A DNA stretch of 64,000 nucleotides from Chitinophaga sp. CF418 (GCF_900142925.1 NZ_FRCN01000001.1:124001-188000), one strand, 5' to 3'. Positions 46,697 to 56,641 are shown, counted from the stretch's first letter. Made by a program: numbers and translations. Notes: generated by a model from the letters alone, not told the origin.

Positions 46697-47633
46697 TATT
46701 GGCGGAACCAATACAAAGTTTGGCATAGTAGATCGCAGAGGTAATATTCTGTGTGATGGTCGTATGCTTACAAACCAACACGAGGACGTTCATGGCTTCC
46801 TGGATGAGCTGCATGAACATCTCTCCGTACTGATAGCACAGGTTGGTGGTATCGAAAATATCAGAGGTATTGGTGTAGGTGCACCAAACGGTAACTTTTA
46901 TACAGGAAACATCGAGTATGCTCCTAACCTTCGCTGGAAAGGCGTAGTTCCTTTGGCTAAACTGCTGGGTGAGAAGTTCGGCGTACCGGCTATCCTCACC
47001 AACGACGCTAACGCTGCTGCACTGGGCGAATTCCAGTACGGCGCGGCCAGAAGTATGAGGGACTTTATCGTTATTACCCTGGGTACAGGCGTAGGTAGCG
47101 GTATCGTTGCCAACGGTCAGCTGATATATGGTCATGACGGCTTTGCCGGCGAGCTGGGTCACTGTATCGTAATACCAGGCGGCAGATTTCACCCCGGTAC
47201 CGGTGCACACGGTTCCCTGGAAGCATATGCTTCCGCTACCGGTGTAACCAATACAGCACTGGAATTCCTGGCTAACCGCCCGGAGACCCAAAGCATCCTG
47301 CGCGATCATTCAAAAGAAGAGATCAATTCCAAGCTCATATATGAAGCAGCTATGAAGGGCGACCCGCTGGCTGTGGAAGTATACCAGTTCACCGGTAAAA
47401 TACTTGGTGAAGCTTTAGCTAACTTCGTGATGTTCTCCAGCCCTGAAGCCATCGTTCTCTTCGGTGGTCTGACAAAGGCAGGCGACATGATCATGAAACC
47501 TGTACGCGAGCATATGGAGAAAAACCTGCTGCCTATCTTCCAGAACAAAGTTAAGCTGGTATTCTCCGAGCTGAAAGAAAGTGATGCAGCGATATTAGGC
47601 GCCAGCGCACTGGCTTGGGAAATGAAAGATTAA
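46668..47633 (+). CDS. ROK-family sugar kinase lacking the zinc cysteines
   Basis: 321 residues. ATP loop GIDIGGTNTKFG (8-19), catalytic D113 in TNDANAA, and LGTGVGSGIV identify ROK. The His of the zinc site is kept (GELGHC, H165), but the usual CxCGxxGCxE reads PGTGAHGSLE at 176-185, so all three cysteines are replaced (P176, T178, S183). The family phosphorylates glucose, GlcNAc or similar. The start overlaps the permease gene by 29 bases. Confidence 0.88.
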   Translation: MSQQLAVGIDIGGTNTKFGIVDRRGNILCDGRMLTNQHEDVHGFLDELHEHLSVLIAQVGGIENIRGIGVGAPNGNFYTGNIEYAPNLRWKGVVPLAKLLGEKFGVPAILTNDANAAALGEFQYGAARSMRDFIVITLGTGVGSGIVANGQLIYGHDGFAGELGHCIVIPGGRFHPGTGAHGSLEAYASATGVTNTALEFLANRPETQSILRDHSKEEINSKLIYEAAMKGDPLAVEVYQFTGKILGEALANFVMFSSPEAIVLFGGLTKAGDMIMKPVREHMEKNLLPIFQNKVKLVFSELKESDAAILGASALAWEMKD

Positions 47634-47671
47634 ACTTTCAGCCGGGCATCCGGTATCATAAATAAAGCATT

Positions 47672-48724
47672 ATGCAAGATCGCAGACATTTTCTGAAAGC
47701 AGCGGCACTAAGTGCCGCTGCTTTATCTTTGGATGGTATTACATCTAAACCGGCACACGCAGCCCCTTTTGTGAAAGGAACAAAGGCTAAACCAATTGTA
47801 TTATCCACCTGGGACTTTGGCCGTGCGGCCAATGAAGCTGCCTGGGAAGTACTGAAAACAGGCGGCCGTGCACTCGATGCAGTGGAAGCCGGTGTAAAAA
47901 TACCAGAAGCAGACCCTAACAACCATACCGTAGGATACAGCGGATATCCCGACCGTGACGGCCGTGTAACCCTGGATGCCTGTATTATGGATGAACTGGG
48001 TAACTGTGGATCCGTAGCCGCCATGGAACACATTGTACACGCCATTTCCGTAGCACGCGCCGTGATGGAAAAAACACCACACGTGATGCTCGTAGGCGAT
48101 GGCGCATTACAGTTTGCACTGGCCAACGGATTTAAAAAAGAGAACCTGCTTACACCTGAATCAGAGAAGGCATGGCGTGAATGGCTGAAAAAGTCCGAAT
48201 ACAAGCCTATTATGAACATAGAGAATACTTCCTATGGTCCCGAGAAGGAATCGGCTTTTAACCCGCTTAAACTGCCGGGAAACGTATATAACCATGATAC
48301 CATCGGTATGATCGCCATGGATGCCAACGGCAACCTCTCCGGCGCCTGCACCACCAGTGGTATGGCCTTTAAACTGCATGGCCGTGTAGGCGACTCCCCT
48401 ATCATCGGCGCCGGTCTGTATGTAGACAATGAAGTAGGCGCTGCCACTTCTACCGGCGTAGGTGAAGAAGTGATCCGCGTAGTAGGCAGCTTCCTGGTGG
48501 TAGAACTCATGCGCCAGGGCTATTCCCCGGAAGCAGCTTGTAAGGAAGCTGTAACACGTATCGTAAAGAAGAATAAAGAAAGAGCCAAGGGCTTACAGGT
48601 AGGTTTCCTTGCCATCAATAAAAAAGGTGAGCATGGCGCATACTGCCTGCAGAAAGGATTTAACTATGCAGTAAAGTCTGAAAAGGACAACAATATCCTG
48701 ATAGACGGTAAGCATTATTTCTAA
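47672..48724 (+). CDS. Glycosylasparaginase (N4-(beta-N-acetylglucosaminyl)-L-asparaginase)
   Basis: 350 residues. Cleaves the GlcNAc-Asn bond left when N-glycoproteins are degraded. It is an N-terminal nucleophile hydrolase that cuts itself before T210, seen in HDT-IGM; the segments TWDFGRAANEAAWEVLKTGG, AVEAG and VGDSPIIGAGLYVD are typical of the flavobacterial enzyme. The N-terminus DRRHFLKAAALSAAALS is a Tat-like export signal, so it should work in the periplasm. It lies in the permease-kinase-cutC operon. Confidence 0.93.
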   Translation: MQDRRHFLKAAALSAAALSLDGITSKPAHAAPFVKGTKAKPIVLSTWDFGRAANEAAWEVLKTGGRALDAVEAGVKIPEADPNNHTVGYSGYPDRDGRVTLDACIMDELGNCGSVAAMEHIVHAISVARAVMEKTPHVMLVGDGALQFALANGFKKENLLTPESEKAWREWLKKSEYKPIMNIENTSYGPEKESAFNPLKLPGNVYNHDTIGMIAMDANGNLSGACTTSGMAFKLHGRVGDSPIIGAGLYVDNEVGAATSTGVGEEVIRVVGSFLVVELMRQGYSPEAACKEAVTRIVKKNKERAKGLQVGFLAINKKGEHGAYCLQKGFNYAVKSEKDNNILIDGKHYF

Positions 48725-48732
48725 AAGAAAGA

Positions 48733-49494
48733 ATGGACAAGAAGATCACACTTGAAATCTGTGCTGCTTCCGTAGCTTCCTGCATCGCTGCAGAAGAAGG
48801 AGGCGCACAGCGGATAGAATTATGCGATAACCTGCTGGAAGGCGGTACCACTCCCAGCTACGCTACCATTGCCGTAGCGCGTGAAAAGGTGAATATAGAC
48901 CTCTACCCTATCATCCGCCCCCGTGGTGGTGATTTTTTGTATGATGATCTGGAATTTGCCATCATGCAGAAAGACATCAAACTGTGTAAGACACTGGGAT
49001 GTAATGGCGTGGTGATCGGCCTGTTAACAGCAGATGGTAAAGTGGACATAGCCCGTACAAAAGAGCTGGTGAAACTGGCCTGGCCCATGGGTGTTACCTT
49101 CCACCGTGCCTTTGATATGACGGACGACCCACTGCAGGCACTGGAAGATATCATTGAAACCGGCTGTGAACGCATCCTGACCTCCGGCCAGCGGAATACC
49201 GCCACGGAAGGTATCCCTTTACTGAAAACACTGGTGGAAAAAGCTGCAGGACGTATTGCTATTATGGTAGGTTCCGGTGTACGCGCGCATAACATTGCGG
49301 AACTGGTAAAAGAGACCGGCGCTGCCGAATTTCATACTACCGCCAAAGCGTATGAGGAAAGCGGTATGCAATACCGCAACCCCAATGTGAGCATGGGTGG
49401 CATTCCGGGCGTACCTGAATATGGCATTTCCAAAACACAGGTAAGTGAAGTAAAGAAGATACTGGCACAAGCAAAAGAGGCGGCAGGTATTTAA
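48733..49494 (+). CDS. cutC: CutC family protein
   Basis: 253 residues. TIM-barrel protein named for copper homeostasis in E. coli, though its biochemical role is unsettled. LEICAASVASCIAAEEGGAQRIELCDNL-type opening, IRPRGGDFLYDDLE, VTFHRAFDM and ILTSGQRNTA are conserved. It starts 8 bases after glycosylasparaginase, so it is probably part of the glycan operon, which argues for a metabolic role here rather than copper handling. Confidence 0.92.
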   Translation: MDKKITLEICAASVASCIAAEEGGAQRIELCDNLLEGGTTPSYATIAVAREKVNIDLYPIIRPRGGDFLYDDLEFAIMQKDIKLCKTLGCNGVVIGLLTADGKVDIARTKELVKLAWPMGVTFHRAFDMTDDPLQALEDIIETGCERILTSGQRNTATEGIPLLKTLVEKAAGRIAIMVGSGVRAHNIAELVKETGAAEFHTTAKAYEESGMQYRNPNVSMGGIPGVPEYGISKTQVSEVKKILAQAKEAAGI

Positions 49495-49518
49495 ACCGTA
49501 ACAAAGCTTATTCATAGT

Positions 49519-49554
49519 AAAAAGGGCGTCCGCTAAAGCGAACGCCCTTTTTTT
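49519..49554. terminator. Bidirectional terminator between cutC and susD
   Basis: AAAGGGCGT-CGC / GCG-ACGCCCTTT stem, A-run left and T7 right, lying between convergent operons. Confidence 0.88.
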
Positions 49555-49577
49555 ATCGGTTTAGATTTGCTGATTCA

Positions 49578-51044
49578 TCATATCGGGTTCTGCTGAATGG
49601 CCTTGTTAGCATTGATCTCATCCTGCGGGAACAGGAACTCCCAACGGATATCATCAATAGGAACTTCCATCACGCCAGCGGTCAGCGCTGTAGTATGGTT
49701 GGCACCAGTTCTGTTCAGTGGCAGGTGCAGGCGTTTCAGATCATAAAAACGGAAGCCTTCCCCCCACAGTTCTACGCGGCGCTGTGTCAGAATTTCCTGC
49801 AATAACGCATCACCGGTAGCAGTGCTTTTGGTATACTGCGGATCGCGGTTCACCGCCAGTGTATACAGTGCATCCGCTGCCGCAGCATCCTGGTGCAGAT
49901 GCGCATTTGCTTCAGCTTCTATCAGGTACATTTCAGCTGCACGCATCAAAGGAACGTCGCCGATGCTGGCTGCAGTAGCAACGAGGAATTTCTTACTGAT
50001 GTAAGGATACTTCGCGCCATTTGGAGGTACGGGAACATTTTTCCCGTCAACGCTCCATATTTGCTTGCGTACGTCCGTATCGGTGATCTTCCCATACAGT
50101 ACGGAATTGATCGCTTTAGGATTGGTCCTGATGTTGGTAGAGTTGTAATTTGCAGACATGAAGGCAAAGAAGGAGTAAAAATAAGTGGTCTGCTCAGAGA
50201 TCTGGTGACTGCCCCATATCCACTCTTTATTACTGAAATCGTTGAACCCAGTCAGGTAGTCAGCATTGCTCATCAGCACCACACCTGCTCTTGCCTCTGC
50301 CGCATATTTCGCTGCATCTGCCCAGTTCTGCATAGTCAGTGCAATACGCGCTTTAATGCCTTTTGCTACATTGATGCTGATATGCGATTTCGGTTTGGAT
50401 GTAAATCCTTCCAGGTTTACAATGGCATCATCTATATCCTTTACAATCTGTGCATATACCTGCGCCACAGTCGCTCTTGGCAAACCTGCGGTTGTGCTGG
50501 TCAGCACTAAAGGCACCCCGTTCTGTGAGTTGTCAGCTGTTGCATCATAACGTTTACCATACATCTGCACGAGGTTCCAGTAAGCCCAGGCACGGTATGC
50601 CTGCGCCTGTCCTTTGATCACTTTCCTATCTCCGTCATCACCTGTCGCCTTATCAATGTTATCAATGATCATATTTGCATTAGCAATGATCTTGTAATAA
50701 AACAGGTAAGTGAATTTCAAAAAAGTAGCTGAAACGTTACGGTGTGTCAGCCATTGATAATTTGCATTAAACCAGGTATTACCAGCTGCCGTCATGACCA
50801 GATCATCCCCCAGCATATCAGTATTGATCATAATGCTACCCTGACCACCCTGGTCCTGATAATCATATTGGATGTACAGTGAACGGTGAATACCATTGAT
50901 GGCAGACCATGCATTGTCTACAGTTGTAAATACAGACTCTGATGGATAGGCATCTGTCGGGTTAGTATCCAGGTAATCCTTCTTACAGGAGCTGAAAATT
51001 AAAACAGGTATTGCTATGAGTATATATAATGATTTCTTCGTCAT
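49578..51044 (-). CDS. SusD/RagB family outer-membrane lipoprotein
   Basis: 488 residues. Lipoprotein signal MTKKSLYILIAIPVLIFSSC with Cys20, then KKDYLDTNPTDAYPSESVFTT. The tetratricopeptide-rich SusD fold is followed by the usual C-terminal segment VELWGEGFRFYDLKRL and LFPQDEINANKAIQQNP. It binds glycan at the cell surface as the lid of the SusC channel. It lies 11 bases downstream of susC. The ligand is inferred to be a glycan or glycopeptide from the neighbourhood. Confidence 0.95.
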   Translation of the reverse strand: MTKKSLYILIAIPVLIFSSCKKDYLDTNPTDAYPSESVFTTVDNAWSAINGIHRSLYIQYDYQDQGGQGSIMINTDMLGDDLVMTAAGNTWFNANYQWLTHRNVSATFLKFTYLFYYKIIANANMIIDNIDKATGDDGDRKVIKGQAQAYRAWAYWNLVQMYGKRYDATADNSQNGVPLVLTSTTAGLPRATVAQVYAQIVKDIDDAIVNLEGFTSKPKSHISINVAKGIKARIALTMQNWADAAKYAAEARAGVVLMSNADYLTGFNDFSNKEWIWGSHQISEQTTYFYSFFAFMSANYNSTNIRTNPKAINSVLYGKITDTDVRKQIWSVDGKNVPVPPNGAKYPYISKKFLVATAASIGDVPLMRAAEMYLIEAEANAHLHQDAAAADALYTLAVNRDPQYTKSTATGDALLQEILTQRRVELWGEGFRFYDLKRLHLPLNRTGANHTTALTAGVMEVPIDDIRWEFLFPQDEINANKAIQQNPI

Positions 51045-51055
51045 TTCTTTTGTTT

Positions 51056-54000
51056 TTAGAGTGTAACATTGATGCCGAGGGTTACTACACGGGCTGGCAC
51101 ATATACGTTTGAAGTAACGCCAGTGAAAGCCTGTGTCACGTTCATACCTTTACGTGCGGTTTTCATGAAAAGGTTCTCCCCACTAGCAAAAATGCTGGCA
51201 CTTGACAGGTGTAATAAAGAAGTATATGCTTTAGGCAGACTATATCCCAGGCTCACTCTTCTCAGGTTCACAAAAGACGCATCTGTTAGCCAGCGGTCAG
51301 ATGTACCGGAAGCAAGGTTGGTTGGATTAGCGAAGTTCATTTTAGGAACGTTTGTCACATCTCCGGCCTTCTGCCAGCGTTGCAGCGCATCTTTATGTAA
51401 TGCAGTTCCATATACGCCGCCAAGCATCAGGTTCTGATATGTCTGATCATATACTTTACCACCTATCTGGTAACTTACCAGGATAGACAATTCGAAGTTC
51501 TTGTAGTTAAATGTATTGGTGATACCACCATATACATCAGGTATTGCACTGCCTGAATAATGGTAACGGGCATTGGATAATAATGTAGTTACAGTATCGC
51601 CGCTCTTCGTGATACGGGTAGTATTGTTAGCAGTCGGAGCAGTGTTCTGTGCCCTGTATAGTGGAGAACCATCTGTTTCATCTGCACCCATAAACTCTCT
51701 TACCCAGAAATCATACTGTGAATGACCTACCATCAGTTTCTTGGTACCATTGATGATCTCTTCCTTAGGCAGTTTGGTCACCTTGTTCTTGTAAGTAGTA
51801 GCATTCAGGTTTACATTCCACTTGAATTCCTTATTACGGATCACATCAACACTTACCTGGAATTCGAAACCTTTATTCCACATAGACCCCACATTCGCGT
51901 TCTGCTCTTTCAGACCGCTGGAAAGTGGCAATGGCACGCGGAAAAGGAGGTTGTCTGACTGACGGTGGAAGTATTCGATGCTACCGCTTACGCGTTCATG
52001 CAAAAAGCTGAAGTCAACACCGATATCAAAAGCCTTGTTCTGCTCCCACACCAGGTTACTGGCAAGTGAGTTTTGCAACATACCCGGTTCGTCAGCATTT
52101 GCATAAGGCTCATACAGCGCCTGCCATGCATAATAAATGGGATCTCCATTTGCGTTCAGTAATGCGTCATTACCCACGGAGCCATAGGAGGAACGTACTT
52201 TCAGCAGGTCTATCCAGCTGACATCTTTCATGAAATCCTCACTGTTGATCTTCCATGCACCACCTATAGACCAGAAATTACCCCAGCGCAGATCCGGGGA
52301 GAAACGGCTTGTACCGTCACGGCGATAGGAAGCTGAAGCGAAATACTTCTCATTGTAGCTATAATTTGCACGGGAGAAGAAACCTTCAGTGCGGTATTTA
52401 TCAGTACGTGATGTCAGGCTGTTCGTAGTAGTAAAATTACCCAGTTCGGAGTTGCTATTGTCCAGGATAATCTGCTGTCTGGAACCGTAGAAATAGTTGT
52501 AGGTCATGTCATAGTTCTCATGACCTGCCAGTACCTCTACATGATGTAAGCCAAACGCATGACTGTAGTTGAGCAACTGGTTGAAGGTAAAGCCTGTCCT
52601 CACGCGGTTAGTGCGGCTCGCACGGCCTGCAGGAGCACCATCACCGATGCTGGTATTATCAAAAGTAGCTACCAGGTCATTGGTAACATCTGCACTGATG
52701 TTCGTAGTGAATTTGAAATCACGCAGGAAAGATACCTCCCCGAATGTCCGTGCAGACAAGGTATTACGCTTGAAGCTGTTATCATTCAGTTCTGTCTCCA
52801 TGATCACGTGACGGCCCGTATTGGCGCCTGCAGGTCTTGCGGCCTGCCCGCCCTGGGAGCCATCGCCGCGGTCATAGAGCTGGTTACCATACTGGTCTAA
52901 CACGTAAGCTCCGGTAGTAGCATCATGTACATGAATGGGATAAATAGGACCCATACCTCTTGTGAAGTTGAACGGGTTTATATAGGCTGAGCTGTTATCA
53001 ATAGTATTACCCTGGTTCGATTTCACATAAGATCCGTTCACATTAATACCGGTCTTAAACCATTTCAGCGGAGCAGTATTCACATTTACACGACCAGTGA
53101 TCCTTTCAAAATCAGATTTCATCACAAACCCTTTTTCCTTCACATATCCCAGGGAGATGAAGTAATCACTCTTATCTGATCCACCGTTGAAGCTAATACC
53201 ATAATCACCACGGCTGCCTGTACGCTGAATGGCTTTTGTCCAGTCCAGGTCATCTTCATACAACAGTTTGGCGTTAGGATTTATAGTACCATCGGTACGT
53301 ACGATCTCATTGTTGGCAACATTAAATGGATTGTAACCCAAGCGGGATTTGATGTTATCGGTAGCAGTCTGGCTGGCCTGCTCCAGCGTCACGGTAGGGG
53401 ATATTAAACTATTCCTGTAAGATTCCCACATCAGCGGATAATACTCGTAAGCATTGACACGGTCATATTCGGGAATAGCACGGGAAGTAACACCCTGCAT
53501 GGCTTTGAACTGAATGTGGTTACCGTTGCGTTGACCTTTTTTGGTAGTGATGATCACTACCCCATTGGCAGCGCGGGCACCGTATAGGGCGGAAGAAGAA
53601 GCGTCTTTTAACAGGGACATGCTCTCGATGTCGTCTGTATTGATACTGGAAATATTACCGGTGAAAGGCACACCATCTACTACATACAGCGGTTCACTGG
53701 ATGCGTTGATGGACCCTACACCACGGATGCGGATAGAAGGACCATCACCCGGCTGACCACTACCGGAGTTTACCTGTATACCGGCAGCAGCACCTTCCAG
53801 TGCATTGAACACGTTTGTTACAGGACGTGTCTGCAGTGATTTTGAATCGATCTGTGTCAGAGAGCCGGTAAAGGTTTTACGGTTGGCAGTACCATAAGCA
53901 ATTACCACCACTTCATTCAGCCCCTTTGTATCCACCTGCAATACCACATTCAGGGCAGAACGGCCGTTAATGGCTACTTCCTGGTCAATATGACCGATAT

Positions 54001-54535
54001 AACTGAATACGAGTGAAGCAGTAGATGGCGCTTCGATCTCGAACTCACCTTTCATATTGGTAACAGTACCTTTATTACCTTTTGCCACGCGTACGCTTAC
54101 GCCCACCAGCGGAGTGCCGGCAGCATCTGTTACGCGGCCTTTGATACTGATATCTGCTATTACTTCACTCCTGGGAGCAATGCCTACCAGCTTGTCGGAC
54201 ATTACGCGAAACGTAAGCCCGGTGCTGCTTAAAGCCTTGTCTAATACCTGCTCTACAGTCTTATCTGTTACAGATACCGTCACCTTCGTATCAGCAGCAA
54301 TGGCATCATTGCTGTACACAAAACGGTAATCGCTTTGCTTTTCAATGATTTTAAGCAATTTAGCCAGCTTCACATCTTCCAGGTTAAGGGTGAACCTTTT
54401 CTGTGAGTATACACTGGCAGACACCTGCATACAGGTCACGAGCGTCAGCAAAAAGGCCAGTTTCATCAATAGAATTGCTTTTAGGAAAGACTTCGGTTTA
54501 GGTAAAAGAAACAGATTAAGTCTGGTTTTTTCCAT
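51056..54535 (-). CDS. SusC/RagA TonB-linked outer-membrane channel with STN domain
   Basis: 1159 residues from the ATG at 54535; the frame is open 34 codons further but the signal-anchor starts with MEKTRLNLFLLPKPK. Domains in order: signal (about 15-45), STN domain (about 50-105, FTLNLEDVKLAKLLKIIEKQ), carboxypeptidase-regulatory-like domain (about 118-205), plug (with LQTRPVTNVFNALEGAAAG and NASSEPLYVVDGVPF), then the barrel ending in VVTLGINVTL. An STN domain contacts FecR-type anti-sigma factors, consistent with the fecR and sigma genes upstream. It imports oligosaccharides or glycopeptides with SusD. Confidence 0.95.
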   Translation of the reverse strand: MEKTRLNLFLLPKPKSFLKAILLMKLAFLLTLVTCMQVSASVYSQKRFTLNLEDVKLAKLLKIIEKQSDYRFVYSNDAIAADTKVTVSVTDKTVEQVLDKALSSTGLTFRVMSDKLVGIAPRSEVIADISIKGRVTDAAGTPLVGVSVRVAKGNKGTVTNMKGEFEIEAPSTASLVFSYIGHIDQEVAINGRSALNVVLQVDTKGLNEVVVIAYGTANRKTFTGSLTQIDSKSLQTRPVTNVFNALEGAAAGIQVNSGSGQPGDGPSIRIRGVGSINASSEPLYVVDGVPFTGNISSINTDDIESMSLLKDASSSALYGARAANGVVIITTKKGQRNGNHIQFKAMQGVTSRAIPEYDRVNAYEYYPLMWESYRNSLISPTVTLEQASQTATDNIKSRLGYNPFNVANNEIVRTDGTINPNAKLLYEDDLDWTKAIQRTGSRGDYGISFNGGSDKSDYFISLGYVKEKGFVMKSDFERITGRVNVNTAPLKWFKTGINVNGSYVKSNQGNTIDNSSAYINPFNFTRGMGPIYPIHVHDATTGAYVLDQYGNQLYDRGDGSQGGQAARPAGANTGRHVIMETELNDNSFKRNTLSARTFGEVSFLRDFKFTTNISADVTNDLVATFDNTSIGDGAPAGRASRTNRVRTGFTFNQLLNYSHAFGLHHVEVLAGHENYDMTYNYFYGSRQQIILDNSNSELGNFTTTNSLTSRTDKYRTEGFFSRANYSYNEKYFASASYRRDGTSRFSPDLRWGNFWSIGGAWKINSEDFMKDVSWIDLLKVRSSYGSVGNDALLNANGDPIYYAWQALYEPYANADEPGMLQNSLASNLVWEQNKAFDIGVDFSFLHERVSGSIEYFHRQSDNLLFRVPLPLSSGLKEQNANVGSMWNKGFEFQVSVDVIRNKEFKWNVNLNATTYKNKVTKLPKEEIINGTKKLMVGHSQYDFWVREFMGADETDGSPLYRAQNTAPTANNTTRITKSGDTVTTLLSNARYHYSGSAIPDVYGGITNTFNYKNFELSILVSYQIGGKVYDQTYQNLMLGGVYGTALHKDALQRWQKAGDVTNVPKMNFANPTNLASGTSDRWLTDASFVNLRRVSLGYSLPKAYTSLLHLSSASIFASGENLFMKTARKGMNVTQAFTGVTSNVYVPARVVTLGINVTL

Positions 54536-54661
54536 ACTTTTAGATTGTTTAAGGTCAATAAAATGTCGGACAGGTCTCATCTCCAAATGAAACACCTGTC
54601 CCTCGCTGATCTTGGTTGAGGGGGAATGTTGCCGCATTTCCCCTTACTTTTTGTAGCTGTT

Positions 54662-54693
54662 AAAATTTAATAGTTCAATAGTTAAAGTTCAAA
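54662..54693 (-). promoter_or_regulatory. Possible promoter of susC-susD
   Basis: On the minus strand TTTG (54693-54690), 20-base spacer, TAAATTTT (54669-54662), one base off the consensus. 127 bases upstream of the susC ATG. Such operons may instead be read by the ECF sigma factor encoded next door. Confidence 0.35.
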
Positions 54694-54731
54694 TGGTCCC
54701 ATAGTTTACTTCATAAGTTCAGTTGGACTGT

Positions 54732-55823
54732 TTATCGTTTAATGATGATTCTCTTCTTGTCAATGCGGTAGTGAAATGGAGATGTAAACCGGAGAGCCTC
54801 TAAAGTCTGGTCAACGGTTTCATTAATAAAAGTCCCTGTAAAGCGGTAATCTTCCACCTGCTTGTCTTCAAAAATAATCTGAACATCGTACCATCTTTCC
54901 ATCTTGAGCGCTATATCTGCAAAGCGTTCATTGTTAAACACAAGACAATTCTCCTTCCATGCTGTTTCTGCTACCAGGCTGTCAAGTGGGTTTACGGTCA
55001 CTTCTTCCAGCCGGTATGATTCCTTATCCGGGTTGCCGGGAGTGGGTACTGACACCACCCGCGGTTGTTGTTCTTCGTTAAATAACACTATCTTTTGGTT
55101 GGGAGATAAAATGACCTTCTTTGGCACTTCCCCTTTTATTGTTACCTCTACTTTCCCCTGTATTAATGAGGTTTCTACTGTTTTGTCCTCTTCATAAGCC
55201 CTGACGTTAAAAGTTGTCCCCAATACTGTAATGTCCATTTTTTTCGTATGGATAATAAAAGGTCTTTGTTCGTCTTTAAATACATCAAAAAATGCCTCCC
55301 CTTCCAGCACTACCTGTCTGCTGTCGTCATTTCCGTAATCATAGGTCAGCTTACTGCTTACATTAAGGAAAACAACGGACCCGTCGGGCAATGTTACCAT
55401 TGTACGGGACCCATGGCGGGTAGATATTTCGCTTACCAGTTCTTTATTGTCAGGTTCCTTACGGTCACGCAGGCTCCACCATCCACCCAATATCACCACC
55501 ATCAGTGAAGCTGCCACCGCCAGCACCCGGATACCGTTCTTTCTCAGCCAGGACCTGCTTTCCGGCAGTGTGGCCTGAGGCGCTGCAGTGACCTTGAAAT
55601 CTTCCGGGTACAGTTCCTGCATACGCTGCATATGCTTTTCCAGCGCGGTTTCCGTTTCCCCCGTTATGTCAGGTGTACTCAGCTCCAGCTCCTTGATCAG
55701 GGATGCCTGATAACTCAGTTGTGCATCCTCTTTCAGCAATGTCTCCAGCTCCCTTAGTTCATCTAATGTAGCCTCACCTGATATCTTTCTTCCCAGCAAT
55801 ATCCAGGTTCTGTCTTGACTCAT
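54732..55823 (-). CDS. FecR-family anti-sigma factor
   Basis: 363 residues. A cytoplasmic N-terminal part (about 1-90) holds the sigma factor; a membrane helix lies at about 95-116 (VLAVAASLMVVILGGWW). The periplasmic FecR domain (about 135-230: RHGSRTMVTLPDGSVVFLNVSSKL) is followed by a C-terminal DUF4974-like domain (DYRFTGTFINETVDQTLEAL), which contacts the STN domain of SusC. It lies between the sigma gene and susC. Confidence 0.93.
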   Translation of the reverse strand: MSQDRTWILLGRKISGEATLDELRELETLLKEDAQLSYQASLIKELELSTPDITGETETALEKHMQRMQELYPEDFKVTAAPQATLPESRSWLRKNGIRVLAVAASLMVVILGGWWSLRDRKEPDNKELVSEISTRHGSRTMVTLPDGSVVFLNVSSKLTYDYGNDDSRQVVLEGEAFFDVFKDEQRPFIIHTKKMDITVLGTTFNVRAYEEDKTVETSLIQGKVEVTIKGEVPKKVILSPNQKIVLFNEEQQPRVVSVPTPGNPDKESYRLEEVTVNPLDSLVAETAWKENCLVFNNERFADIALKMERWYDVQIIFEDKQVEDYRFTGTFINETVDQTLEALRFTSPFHYRIDKKRIIIKR

Positions 55824-55912
55824 AAACTTTTTATGGGCTTTACACTTAATAAGACAAAGGATTTAAAGACATCTACTAAGTCTTTTGAAAAAAAATTTAA
55901 AAAAAGAAAACA

Positions 55913-56473
55913 TTAACGTTTGGGCAGATATAAACGGAGGGATTCACTGATCTTTTTACAGGCAATGGCCATCTGTACATCGATCGTGTTCACAGAGATT
56001 TCCAGGATGCTGGCAACTTCCTTATACTTCAACCCATCTTCGCGGATCAGCTTATAGATGATCTTACAACGGGGAGGCAGGTTATTGACCGCTTCCGCCA
56101 TTTTACGGGCCATTTCCCCCGATATCATCAGTTGTTCCGGTGTACTGTCAGCAACAGTCAGTTCCACAGACAGTTCGTCTATGCTGAAATGCTGTAACTG
56201 TTGTTTATTCAGATAGTTCAGAGCAGTATTACGGGTGGATACATAGAGGTACACTTTCAGGTTGCCGACCTGTAAAAGCCGTTCCCTGTTCTTCCAGATG
56301 TTTACGAATACGTCTGAAGCTATTTCCTCTGCCTGTTCATTGGATCTTACGATGGAAGTGGCAAACTGGCATAATGGCTTATAAAAAAGCCTGAATAACT
56401 GCCTGTATGCATTTTCGTCCCCTGTTGCAATCCTCCCGGCGAGCATTTGTATAGTGGCATGATCTGGCTGCAC
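55913..56473 (-). CDS. ECF RNA polymerase sigma factor (FecI/SigW-like)
   Basis: 186 residues. Region 2 at about 22-90 (YRQLFRLFYKPLCQFATSIV, EEIASDVFVNIWKNRERL) and region 4 at about 125-175 (LPPRCKIIYKLIREDGLKYKEVASILEISVNTIDVQM) are clear. GTG at 56473 is the first plausible start; a later in-frame ATG would cut the protein slightly. It should activate the SusC/SusD operon on ligand binding. Confidence 0.92.
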   Translation of the reverse strand: MQPDHATIQMLAGRIATGDENAYRQLFRLFYKPLCQFATSIVRSNEQAEEIASDVFVNIWKNRERLLQVGNLKVYLYVSTRNTALNYLNKQQLQHFSIDELSVELTVADSTPEQLMISGEMARKMAEAVNNLPPRCKIIYKLIREDGLKYKEVASILEISVNTIDVQMAIACKKISESLRLYLPKR

Positions 56474-56566
56474 TTTACGAACTTGGTTGATATTAGTTGA
56501 TATGCTCTCTGATATCTTTAATAATACTAGCGGTTCTCTGCTGGTGGCAGATAAAGTTAAAATAAA

Positions 56567-56608
56567 AAATGCTTAATACTGAACACATGTTCAATATTAA
56601 GCATTCGA
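56567..56608 (-). terminator. Terminator of the Trp-rich protein gene
   Basis: ATGCTTAATA-TGAAC / GTTCA-TATTAAGCAT arms with a 4-base loop and one mismatch, followed by T6 on the minus strand, 35 bases after the stop at 56642. Confidence 0.8.
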
Positions 56609-56641
56609 AACAATTTGAAATAAATTGATACTCTCAGATTA

